Assembly: GCF_963678635.1 (NCBI RefSeq)
Contig: NC_087067.1
Location: 18,367,018 to 18,421,638, forward strand
Reading direction: 5' to 3'
Length of the DNA stretch: 54,621 bases
DNA from: Symsagittifera roscoffensis
Taxonomy: Eukaryota; Xenacoelomorpha; Acoela; Convolutidae
Below, in pieces: positions 20,801 to 32,800 of this stretch (positions within the stretch are counted from its first letter, which is position 1; every line of letters begins with the position of its first letter). Both the position numbers and the translations under genes were made by a program. The notes under the pieces were generated by a model that did not search any database, was not told the origin of the DNA, and was given only the letters and a program-made list of their open reading frames with translations.

Positions 20801-23800
20801 GTTCTAGAGGGAGAATGTGATAGAGGTGTCCCGATAAAAACCAAGTGTGAGAGAGGGGTCCCAAATTACATTAACTTTACTAGGCAAATACGGCAAATAA
20901 CAAGCTCAAAATGCGCCGGTCGGTCGTTTTACAACTTTTTCTCAAACGTAATTAATCTAGCTGACTTATTCGATATTTTAATTGACAGATAACTAAATTG
21001 AACAACTTTGAGTCACTATTTACATTAGGTACTCTGTTAGTTTCTTGGGACCCCTCTATCACACTTGTACCGAATGTTAGGTACAAGTGATAGAGATCCC
21101 AAGAAACTACCAGGGTCTCGAATGTACATACAGTGCCTCAACATTTTTCTTTGTATTGCTTCGATGATTGCAGTGAAAACATCGTATAAGCTAAATTAGC
21201 CAGTTTTGGGAAAAAGTCTTGAAAACGACAGAGAGACGTCTGTTTATTTTTTAAACTGCTGTATTTGCTATAAAGTAGCGTGCTAGGGGATACTTCTGTC
21301 TCACTTGGTGTTTACAGCGACACCTCTATCACGCTTGTACCGAAAATGTCAATTTCAACTTGGTATCATTTCTAATTTCTGAAAAGAATTTCGCGAAATC
21401 AGTTGGATAAACTTTTCTCCTTTTGCCAGAATGTACCTAATATATGATATTTGCTGTGATTACCTGTGGGCGTATATAGAAGTTTTTGTAGCAAGGAAGG
21501 ATTGGGAAATTTTAGGAAATAGCAAATAAATTCAAGAAGTAAACTTCAAAATTTGTCTTCAAGGAAATTTAATTTGAATTTCTAGTCCTCTGGATTTTTG
21601 CAATAGCGTGATTTCGAAAATTAATTTGACCTTAGTTTGAGTTGTCGACCTTGCATTGAGTGTTCAATTCGTGTCCAACGATAACCAATTTCCGAGGTCA
21701 AGCTTTTTTCGTGGCCTTTTCGATTCAATCTGTAAAATTGAAATGACTGCCGAGTGCCGATTTGTTTGCGTTGATGAAAACGAATTCTCTGTGTAACAAA
21801 AACAATCTTAGCTCGTACACTCTGTGATTCCGTAAACCTAACTCACGCAATAAAAGCCCACGAATGTTTCGTTTAATGATCCAAACGGTAAAATACAATT
21901 GAGTAGAAATGCTACATGATAGGACTTACTGATCGTGTGGCAAATGTTGCGTGTAGATTGTATGTGGCCGCCGCGGTCCTTGCTCCGCCGTCGTCAGATT
22001 AAATTCGAATTCCCTGCTCTTTTCTTTTCCTTTCCCTCCTGCGTGGAATAGAAATTGTATACCTGGAACGTATTCTCATAGGTTGAATTGTATCTACTCT
22101 GCTTTATGGTTCTTGTTCAATATTTTGTGACTGGCAATGTAGTCACGTATAGTGTAGGTGTACGTGTAGAGTTAATATATATATATATATATAATGGCAT
22201 GTGCAGGACCATGCGGACCCTTAGTATGGGTAAATATTTTCTACCTTTTTTCAGCCAACCGCTCTCGATGGGATGATAGGGAAAAAGAATAGGTATGGCG
22301 GTAATAGAAATATATGCAGCATAGTTAGTTGAACTATAGGTTCCAGAATATGTAATGAAAAAGTGGGATCTGAATCTGTTTTGTTGTGCGGACCTTTTTT
22401 GCGGTAATGTTTGTATCATTCATTATTCTTGAATCGTCGCTGTCTGCTTGAAATTCATCCTTACCATAACAAAAACTGAAAATTAGGTAAAAACTGAAGA
22501 CAAAGTGCACAATCCCCCCTCCCAAATCAAAGTAATATTTTTCAGCCAATCAGATTTGAGCATTGTACATACTTACTGCTTGATTTCATCATGTTATCAT
22601 TTAACTGAATCTAACTTAACGTTTTTCAATTTTTGGACCGTAGATGACAAAAAAGGTCCAAAAATGCTGTGACATACAATTCAAATCTGTACAAAATCTC
22701 TTAGTGGTACCGGAATTTGTGTAAAAAAACATCCAATCCAAATTAACTTGTCACAATCGGTGTGACGAGCAAAGTTCTGCGTTTCAGGTTCCTCAGATAC
22801 TGCTTGAAGACTACCATAGACGACAGGACAAATGTTCGATTCTAGTCAGTCAATCGAGAGGTCAAACTGTCATTTCATCTGCGGAGAGAGTCTCGTACGA
22901 GAGAGGAGCCACATCATCCTCCTCCTCCAGTTGCCATTCGCCCGCAATTTCATCCGACGGAGGCGTGAATAAGATGCAGAACACTTATGGTTCAAGTGGA
23001 GCTAATCCGAGAGATAAACAGCCTGTTAAGTCAGCAGGAACTGTTGGATACCAGGTTAGAATAATCGGGCAGGTTTTTATTCCGAACATTTGAAAAATGC
23101 GGAGGAAATTTGTATTCGGGTGCATTTTATTTTTTTTTCGTTTGAAAAAAATGCTATATTTTTGTTCAGATTATGGTCGGAACATTCATAATACTTGCAC
23201 AGTAACCAGCTATCCTTGATTTTTTAAGCAATTTAAAAGCGTCCTGAACGTAGCGAATTCTTCTATATATAAGTCTTGGTGATGTTTTTTTTCGCAGAAA
23301 AAAGTCTCAGGCGGCTGAAAATTTGTTCAGGCGGCTCAAATTTGATTTTTCGCGATTTGATTTTTGGTTTCTTTACGCTTGCGAAGTGTTTCATTTACTC
23401 CTATAATTTGTAATTTTACTTACCTTGACTTCGTATTTCTTTTTTGTTTTTTTTTACGCTAAAAAATCCTCGGCCCAAGTTGACTTTACGCGAAAAATTG
23501 CGTGCCAAATCTGAGGTTGTTTTCACTTAAGAAACTTGGCCACAACCTGCTTTTTTGCAGACAACACAATCTGGTTTTTGAAAATCCTTCCGACCGTTTT
23601 TGGAACTTTTGACCATTTTAAAGAAAATTTTTGAATTTTCTTAAAGTTTTTACAAGGAATCTGATATGAAAAGATCAATTGAAAGAACCGGTTGCGATAA
23701 TGGTTCCTGCAGAAGAGGCGTCTCCTTAATTTTTTGTAAACGAAATGTTATCTACTTTGGAAAAACCGATTTGAAATGCCGCATCAGTATTCAATCAATA

Positions 23801-26800
23801 TCAAACACGTACCTCCAGCTTTCGCTGGCCCCTAATTGTTTTTATATCGAGACCAACGAACATTTTAACTCACCTAAATTTTCAACATTTAAATTTTGTG
23901 TTCAATTATATATTTGTGTTGTATCGCAAGTGGTGCGAAGCTCTGCTTCGCCTCTGTGCTTTAAGTTCGGTTCATTTCCTTTATCAAAGGTAGGCAAACT
24001 CCGCTACCAAACAGCAAAAGTGTAAAGGTCACGAAACACGTGATCGACTTCTAGTTTCGAAAGTGGATTTTGATTTTTAAATTTTTCAGCGAAATGGAAA
24101 TCTTATCTATTGATCTAGTTTTTTCATAGTGGGTCAATTTTATCAAAAAATGTCAATCATTAATTGTTCTTGAAGTTCCTGAAGGCCATGTATGTTTTTC
24201 CTTGAAGTTCGAACTAAGAAGTTTTTTTTTCAAAAAAACAGTCAGTTTTTATTATGTTTCCTTGCTTTCATGACTTTTTCTAACTTTCTGTCTGGTATGT
24301 TTTTTATCATTAAATTATATCTTCACGCTTGTGATGAGCAAGCGTTATCAAATCGAAATATAGACTTTTTTGTCGGGTTAACAGCTTGTTTTACAGAATC
24401 AAATATTTTCAATCACTTGGTATCTTGGTTTATAATCAAATCTATTGTCCAAGCATCTCCAGCAAAATTTGTCTGGAGGCAGCGATTACCCCTTGACTGT
24501 AAAGGTCCTGGGTTCGAATCTTATCAGGACCTGTTTTTTTCCAAGAAATTGTCGGCTTAATATTTGTCTGCATATATTGTGTCGGCTTAGTTGCCACATC
24601 TTAGATGTTTTGCTGCATGCAACTTTCGTTGTAGTTGCTTTTTACGTTTCCGTATACTGCTGCATTTTGTAATTCTACTAGCCTTGACTTTGCATATTTT
24701 TTTTTGCCTGCAACATTTTTCGGCCTAAATGATTTCGGCTTATATTTATTGGCTTACTACCTTTATTTTGGGTCGTGAACCATACTTTTTATGCTTTCCT
24801 CAGGATTCATCAAATTGATAAGAATCGCTGAATAGAATTTGTAGCTCAAAGTTTTTGTAGCTCATGAGAACAATTTTTTTTTCGCTCGATAATTGTTTAA
24901 GAGTTTTCCTTAAACGTCGTCGAATGTTTTATGACCGTGTTTTTTGCAAACATCATTCTAGACTACTTTTCGAAGTTTTTTTAGCTGGGGTTTCTTCAAA
25001 GCTTTTTTCGTTCTTTTGGACTGAGTGGCTCTTCTTCCCTTTCCTGACTGCTAGCTTGCAATGCTATTTTTGTGTGGTATCACAGGTGATGCGAAGCTCC
25101 ACTTTGCCTCTGTGTAAGTTATTGGGCCATTCTGATTTAATATAGTTAAAACTTCTGTGCTGTTTTAGAATATCTCAATGTTTTTCATGCATATTTTGGA
25201 TATCGCTCATTTCACAAATTTCAAGATTGATAAATGGTTTAAATTAGGACAAGACCATTTATTAATCCGGGCGAATTTAAAGTGAAACATGATTTGGTCT
25301 GCTCTTATTTCGATCATGCAACTCAGAAATTGTGTGTGACCTGTTATCCCTTGTGCTCTAGGCGAACAAGCCGGAGCCGCAGAGCAAGGTGTCCGTGGAC
25401 TCTGCTCTGACCTACTGCACCACAGACGTCCTCCTCAGGACCCTCCGGGACCCCAACTTCCTCGCATTCATCACTCACGTCATCGTAGTTAGTGTTTAAA
25501 GAACATTTTACCAAGAAAATGGCATTTTCTTATGACACATTTTTTTGCCGACGTGGAATTTTTTTTTGTTGAAACCCTTCCGAAGTTTTTTTGAAACCCT
25601 TTTGAAGTTTTTTAATGAAACGTCATCCTGAGAACATTTTGATTTATTATTATTTCAACAAGTTATTTAATGTCAAGCACAAATTTTAGGACTAATTTGA
25701 TCAAAAATCTTACGCGCCGCTTATGTGTGGTAAAAAGTATGATCTCTTTTCCCTTTAGGAGAGCTAGAAATATTTTTCGGCTTGTTCTTAAAGAATAGCT
25801 GTCAGAATTCAAATATGTTTTTTGGTAGGAACGTTTTCGAAAAAAGCAACCGTCTTTTTTATATAGATAATAAAACTAACTTTTTAAAAAGGTTTGTATT
25901 TTGCCTCATAGGATGACGTTCACGAGCGGAAAATCATGGGTGACTTCCTCTTGTTGGCTCTAAAACAGGCAATGGACAAACACCCCAACCTCAAACTGAT
26001 TCTACTCACTTCCTCCTGTTGTCCCCAGCAGACTGAGGTGTTCGGAAGTTTCTTCCACTCCTGTTCTACTGTCATCAATGTGGGACAGATGCAGGCAGAG
26101 TCGGATGTTCCGATTAAACATATGTATCTCGGCGATGTCTTGCATGAGTTAGTTTTGTTCAAGTCAGAGGCAGGTTAAAATGTCGGCGGTGGGCTAATAA
26201 ATACGCTCGCCGATAGCAAACGTTATCAAATTGTCAAGAAAATCCTCATTGTCAAGAAAAAGCAGTTTGAAATTTTTTGTTTTCAGTCTAATTCTGAGCG
26301 AAAATCAAACGAGCAGGCTTTAATAAGAAGGTAAATTTTTACTTGCGCCGTAAAAGCTCATTTTAGTCAGGTAAAAAAGGTTTTGATGTTTCGTTGTGAG
26401 CTTTCATGCGAATAAAAGTTTGTTTTGAATAAAAAAATGTCTGCAAAAATTTCTTTCCTGGAAAAAAAAAGTTTGTCGGCTGTGCCTAATTTACTATAAA
26501 TATCGTTTATGTCTAAAATTGAGGTTTTCGTCGCTCAGATCCTTTCATCAAACCATCGACAAAAACCAACACAGTTTGAACAAAATTCAGTTTGAACAAA
26601 GAGTTGATGAATTTAGTGATGCTTCTAAGATAGGTCGTGATCATTGTATTGTTTTTTTTTCAGTAAAAGTCTAAAATTTTGCTTACGCTCAAAATTGATT
26701 TTTCGCGGTTTGATTTTGATTTCATTTGAAGTTTATTTTGTTTGCTCAAAGGAAGGCTATCTCCATTTTTGTACATCTAAAGTGAATATGTCACGAACAG

Positions 26801-29800
26801 CGCGAACGACTTCTAGTTTCGGAAATGGTTTTCAGATCTTCCATCAGGTAAAAGTAATAAAACTTTTACCTCTTGATCCAATTTTCTCAAATTGAGTTAA
26901 ATTTATCAGTTAAAATGTCAATATTAAATTGTTCTTGAAATTCAAAAAACTATAACGCCATGACTTTGATTTTTTAAAGTTGAAGTTTTTTCAAGATACA
27001 TTTCAGTTTTTCTCTTGTTTTCTTGCGTTGATTGATTTCAACTTTATATTAGCATTTTTTGTGTCTGGGATGTTTTGGTTTCATCAACAACCAGTTTCGT
27101 TAAATTTTTGGTTTTATCTGATAACGTTGTTAGTGCCATTTTTACCTTTTCGTTTTTACAACTGCTTGGATTGTTTAAAACATTTAAAAACGTGAAAATC
27201 ACGCAGTTTTTTCACATTGTTAACTTGTTCCTTGCGTGAATCTCGACTTTTTTGTATTTCATGTGTTTCCGGGCTCTGCTTTGCATCTGTGTTAGTTTTT
27301 CATTCCAAATGAAACAACGTTCTAAACGGCATTTTAGCTTTGTTCAAAACTAACATTTCACTTTGGCAAAGCTTAAAAGTTCTTAGTTTTATGAGTACTT
27401 TTTACACTTGCGAAGCGAGTGTGTTAGTACAAACTTTCTTTATTACAACTTAAGTGGCAAATATTGGTGTCACTTTTGGGGCACCGTTACAGCTTTTTCA
27501 TAGCCTGTGCTTTGACATTCGAATAGTAATAAGTTAACACAGTTGATGTATTTTAAATATTTTTTAACTCAATATAAATTTTCTAACTCAATATATCTCG
27601 CAATCTTTTTGAAATATTCTAACTCAATGTATCTCGCAATTTTTTTGAAATACAAAATTTATACATAATGTGGCTTTATGATTTGCGATTTGTTACAAGC
27701 AAAGTTATAGTGTGGATGCTTTCAGTTTGTTTCATTCCAAATTATTACTTGCAAAATTGAGTCTATTTGTATTTGGCACCACTTTTGCTGAATGACATTG
27801 GTGTATTATTAATATAAGTAGCCGCTTTTTTTCGTTACCAGTGTTTGTCGCGTGTTAAGCTTGCGTAGCTGAGTGGATAGTGCGTGAGACTTAAAATCTC
27901 TTAGTTGCAGTAGGTCGCAGAAACTAATTCTACTCGTAGCCGAGTTTTTGCTAATTCGAGGCTTTTTTCTACTTTTTTTTATTTCACTTGATGGATGGAG
28001 CTGCTTTTCGGTCGTGTTCTCGTAAGTGTTTGCGAAGCGTAGCTTTGCCTCTGTGTCATTGTTTGCTATTGAAAGCTGATATCGAAGGAATCTATCTGGA
28101 GTTAATTTATAGATTTTTAGTGGGACTGAAGGAGCGCTTTTGTTAAAGCCAGTTTTTGATTCGAATACATTATTAATCTTTCTCATAGGGAAAAAATTTT
28201 GGTCGAGAGTTGAATCTTGAGTTTCACAGCGAAAAGAAAAACTATCAGTATGTTAAGTATCAGTTTGACCTTAAGTAGCTTTCATGTTTAGGTTTGGGTA
28301 CGACTCTGATGAAATGAAGCGACACAGGTCCCTCGCCCACATGTCGGACGAGTGGAGTCACGTGGCCAAGCAGTGGGTGGAGTTACGTCACGAATTGGAT
28401 ATGAAGAGAAAGGAGTCCACGTTGGGAAACTCTGGCTTGGATGGAAATTGTGCTGGTGATGTCACTACTCTGGGAAGTATGGCACTGGAGACAAGCCAGA
28501 ATGTATTCGCATGTGCCATGCCAAAGTCAACAGTCGAAATAGTAAGAATCTAAATAATCTCTTTGTACGTCGACGAAATTGCACGGAGGCCTAAGTATGA
28601 GTTTTTACGAAGCGACTGCTGCTGGATTCCAATGAATCAGTGTTAAAGGAGGGATTTGCACTTCCAGCTTAGTGGTTTGCTATAATTATATCAAGACATC
28701 TAGGAGGGGTCATATGTAGAAGACACCCTTCTTCTTCACTATCCAAAAGTTTTTGGTTGATCGATCTCAAAGTTTTCATTTAAGATGCCTTTTATAGAAC
28801 TAAAAAAAGATATTAGTCGGCCTAAAAAGGCCAGCAACTTTTTTTAAATCCGAGTTCCCTTTCGAAGGAAATTAGTGGTTTTTCTCCTTTTATCTCATAA
28901 TCTCTCTATAAAATTTTGTGTATTCCTAGTGCGACTTCTTTGACGGAGTTTCTTCCGACCTTCGACAATCCCTAGACAACCTCCTGTTTGACCTCTGGAT
29001 AAACCCAAACTACGACAACAATTCCCACTCACAACTTCGACATATCTTCCTTGACAGAAGAGAAGTGCCAGTTGACTTTGTGCACTCCCATTCGGGACTG
29101 ACATTCTGTGAAATAGCCGCATCCAGGGGCTTAGTTCACACTGTGAAGAATCTGCTCGCGTTGAGTTTGAATTTCGAGACGTCATGCGCATTCAGAGCTC
29201 GGTTAGTCCCGATTTAAATAGTTAACGTTTCATTGCTCCTACTACCTCACTCATATGTGTGAAGTAATTATATCGTAGTTTTTTTTTTCAACCGACTTTG
29301 ACTACCTTAAAATGGGATTCGTATTTTTGAAAAATTTCAAAAAAAAAATTGTCCAACTGTTCAGAAAAACTGCTCACTTAATTCCATCGCCCTTTCTAGA
29401 AACGAAAATAACGTTAAATTTTGGGCAGAAAATGAACTTTTCTCCAATCAGAGTGGCCGGAACAGGGGCCGATCTAGGATTTTCCCGAGAGGGGGGGGGG
29501 GTTTCAAAAAAAAAATTCGAAAATTTTGTGTGTGGATCTTTTTTGAAGTTCGACCAAGTTGATATTTCGAGCTCTTTTAAAGCACTAAAAACCCTGTTTT
29601 AACCAAGTGTTTGTTGTACCGCAGGAAAATTTTTGAAAAAAAACAGGTCAAAAAGGCGTTTTTAGGCACTTTTTTTGACAGGTTTGACGAAAAGATCGCG
29701 TTTTTTGGCGCTCGCTCCCCCTCAAAATTAGTATATATTGGCACTTTCCATCGGAAGATTATATCCTACTGCCGTCTATTCTTGTTTGCAAAAATAAATA

Positions 29801-32800
29801 AGGTCGATTTTATATTTAGGTCATCGTATAAATGTGCATATTACTTTCGGCAGATGGAGACCGCAAACATTATCAAACGCTTCATGTTAGTATGGTTCAC
29901 AAAAAAGTTTTTACTTTTCATAAGTTTCATCGCTAATGATTACTTTACTGGCCTCTACTTTATTGGCCTCTCATAAAAACTTTTTAGACATGCTCGAGAG
30001 AAAAACATGTTTATATATTTTTCGCGCAAAAGTCAATAAGCTCTTGCATTATCCAGAACAGTAAAGCATAGATAGACATATCCCCGTTTAATTAGATTTG
30101 TTGATTAGCATCTAATATCTGAACGAGATGAGATGTACACACTGTAATTTTGTAAGCAACTCAAATGATACACTAAGGTTAGACTATTTCGACTGTTTTT
30201 AGATTTCAAAATGGACTCGGTGAGCTCAAGTCGCCACCGTGTGAGCTCGGATTACTTCGCAACTATTTCGAAGCCCACGAGGAAAAAAGGGTCAACTTGG
30301 ACCTCGTCAGAAATGTTATTTGTGGACTGCTGAAACAAATTGATGCTCATCGACATCAAAAAGGCAAGCGCATGGTCAATTTAATTAAAGGGTTCTAATT
30401 ATGAACTATTGTGAAACGAATAACCGACAAACTATGCTTACTTTTGAATTACAAAGAGCAGCAGCGTATTCATCGTTTCCCCGGCAGATTGGTTGCCATA
30501 TGTCAGTACAAACGATCGGAATGAATGTTCACTTTTCTGTAAAAAGTTTTAAAGTTTGTCACGCTCAAACTTGATTTTTCGCAGAATGATTTTGATAATG
30601 CTTTAAAAGTTAAGACTATAATTTTTTGCTAAAAGCGTGGCAAAAATGAAGTTAATCATTAGCGTTTCCCAGAAGCTTTAAATTTTTAGCTGTTGATTTC
30701 TCAAAATGGGTTAGTTTTTGTCAAAATACAGTCAATTCTGAAACTTATTTCAATCTTTTAGAGCATTGAGTTGCTATAAATGTTAAAGATCCTGACATTT
30801 TTTTAAAATTTCATTCGATTTCTTTTTGTTCCGACCATTTGAAAAATGGGGAGGAACTTTGTATTCAGGTGTGTTTTAGTTTTTTTCCACGCAAAATCAG
30901 GTACCGCAAATAATTATCGGAATGGGCCGAGTGATATATCATAATAAAGCCCTTTCAATTGTGATTTGAACGAAAAAAAAATTTCAAAAGTTTCTCTTAC
31001 AGTGTCGAGAAAAATCGGTTTGAAATTTTTGATTTTTTGTATAATTTCGAACTAATATGGCGTGAGCGTTTAGGCTTACAATAGCTTATTTAACCCTACT
31101 TTAAGCGGTCAAAACTTCCTTTTACTCAAATAAAAGTAGTTTTTGGAATTTTTAGCGCCATTTTGAAAACTAAGATAAAAAATTCCAATAATTTCTGCAA
31201 AAAGTGTTGAAATTTTTTTTTCCTTTTTTTAAGTGTTTTTAGTGTTTCTAGTCAATTTTCTTTAAAGCTCTATTCCGAATGGTCTTTTTTACTATGACTG
31301 TCAAATATGCCTAAGTTCTCTTTTCGTTCAGATTTTTTTTATCACACCATGCTGAAAAAAACGACCATTTGAAAAAAAAAAAATCGAAATTTTTAAGAGT
31401 TGATGATTGTAGTTCAGACTCATGTATAGGTCGCGATGATTGTTATTTGTTTTTTTTTATCAAGAAAAATCTTAAAGATTCAGGCTCCAACTTTACTTTT
31501 TGCGGTTTGACTTCTGATTTTTTTTAAGTTCAGCTCATTTTATTTGTTAAAAGAAGGCAAACGCCACTTTTGACAGCGGAAGTATAAAGGTCATAAAAGC
31601 GACGTGATCGACTTCTCATTTCGAAAGTGGATTTTAATTGAGACTTCCCAGCGGAATTAAACTTTTACCAATTGATCCAGTTTTTTTTTCAATTTGAGTT
31701 AGTTTTATCAGAAAATTGTCAATCACAAATTGCTCTGGAATTTCAAAGAGCTTCAAGGGCATCTATTTTTTCTTTGAAATTCGAAACTTGGGACTTTTCA
31801 AAAAATAACACAGTAGTTTTTTCTCTTTACTTGCGTTCATTGACTTTTTTCCAACTGCTTGTTGGCTATGTGTTGATGTCTAGCAGTTTTAATATTTTCA
31901 TGATTTGAAGTTAATCCCAAGTATGATTTTTTTCAATTGATTCTGTTAACTGACGGAAGTGTTTTTGATGTCCCTATTCCAATTCTTCTGAAAGTAGAGT
32001 TTTTAAACGTCAATGAACGTAGTGAAAAAAAATAATTTAAATTTGTTCACGCTCAAATTTGATTTTTCGCAGTTTGATTTTTGTTTAGTTTAGGTATTTT
32101 CCTTTGTTTCAAGGAAGTAAACTCCACTGTCTAACAGCAAACTAGTAAAGGCCACGAAATTATTTATTTTGACATTGGGTGTTCATATGTTATATTTCTT
32201 AGCGGAATAAAAAATATATATCGGTGAAGTTTTCTCAAAATTGACTATTTTAACCTAAAAAGTGTCAATCAAAAATTGTTTTGGGGCTCGATTTTTAAAT
32301 TTGTGGTTCGATTTTGTTTTTGATTATGTATAATGCATGCATTGAAACAGTAGCGGTTTTAAAGAAAGCAGACGCCTCTTCCCCCCCCCCCCCTTCCCTC
32401 AGGGATTCGACTCCTGACTACCCAAAGGAGCACCCTCTGGTACAACTCTAAGATCTGATTCTTTGACTGGATGATTTCTTAAAGGCTCCAACTTTTTTTA
32501 AATTTTGATGGGGAAGCACGTGCCAAAAAACGCAATTTTTTGGCCATAATTGTCCTAAAAGTTCCTAAAAACGCCTTCTTTGTCCCGCTTTTTTGAAAAA
32601 TTTTCTCGCGGTGCAAAATATTTGGGCAAAACGGTCTTTTTACAAGCTTTAGGAGAGCTCGTAAAACGAAAAAAAAAAACAATTTGATTGAACTACATAA
32701 AAGTCGACAAAATTTTCGAAAAATTCGAAATACGCGCCGCCCCTCGAGATAATCGTAGATCCGTTCCTGCAGTGAAACTTAATGAATGAATTATTGATGC

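Larger units (their letters stand above)
23055..25361. other. Helicase intron 2
   Basis: 2.3 kb of decayed repeats: one copy of the unnamed intronic repeat (23930-24310) and one tRNA-like segment (24471-24533). A fragment containing gcgaagctc...gcctctgtg occurs near 23935 and again near 25090. No exon recognised. Confidence 0.5.
26163..28291. other. Helicase intron 4
   Basis: Contains intronic repeat copy B (26690-27090), tandem variants of taactcaatata...tctcgcaat near 27560-27640, and a tRNA-like segment at 27859. No exon recognised. Confidence 0.5.

Noticed and set aside
22117-22549. Minus-strand frames of 71-100 codons near the TA repeat
   Set aside because: Partly encoded by the microsatellite and low-complexity sequence; no family features.
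25936-26178. Extending exon 4 to the GGCAG|GTTAAA donor
   Set aside because: It gives phase 1 and a stop within exon 5; the AA|GTCAGA donor keeps the frame and aligns with the family.
27859-27920. Functional tRNA-Leu(UAA) gene
   Set aside because: The T arm and acceptor stem do not form; more consistent with a tRNA-derived repeat.
29611-29976. 121-codon plus-strand frame in helicase intron 6
   Set aside because: Starts inside the inverted repeat copy, AT-driven composition, no domain.
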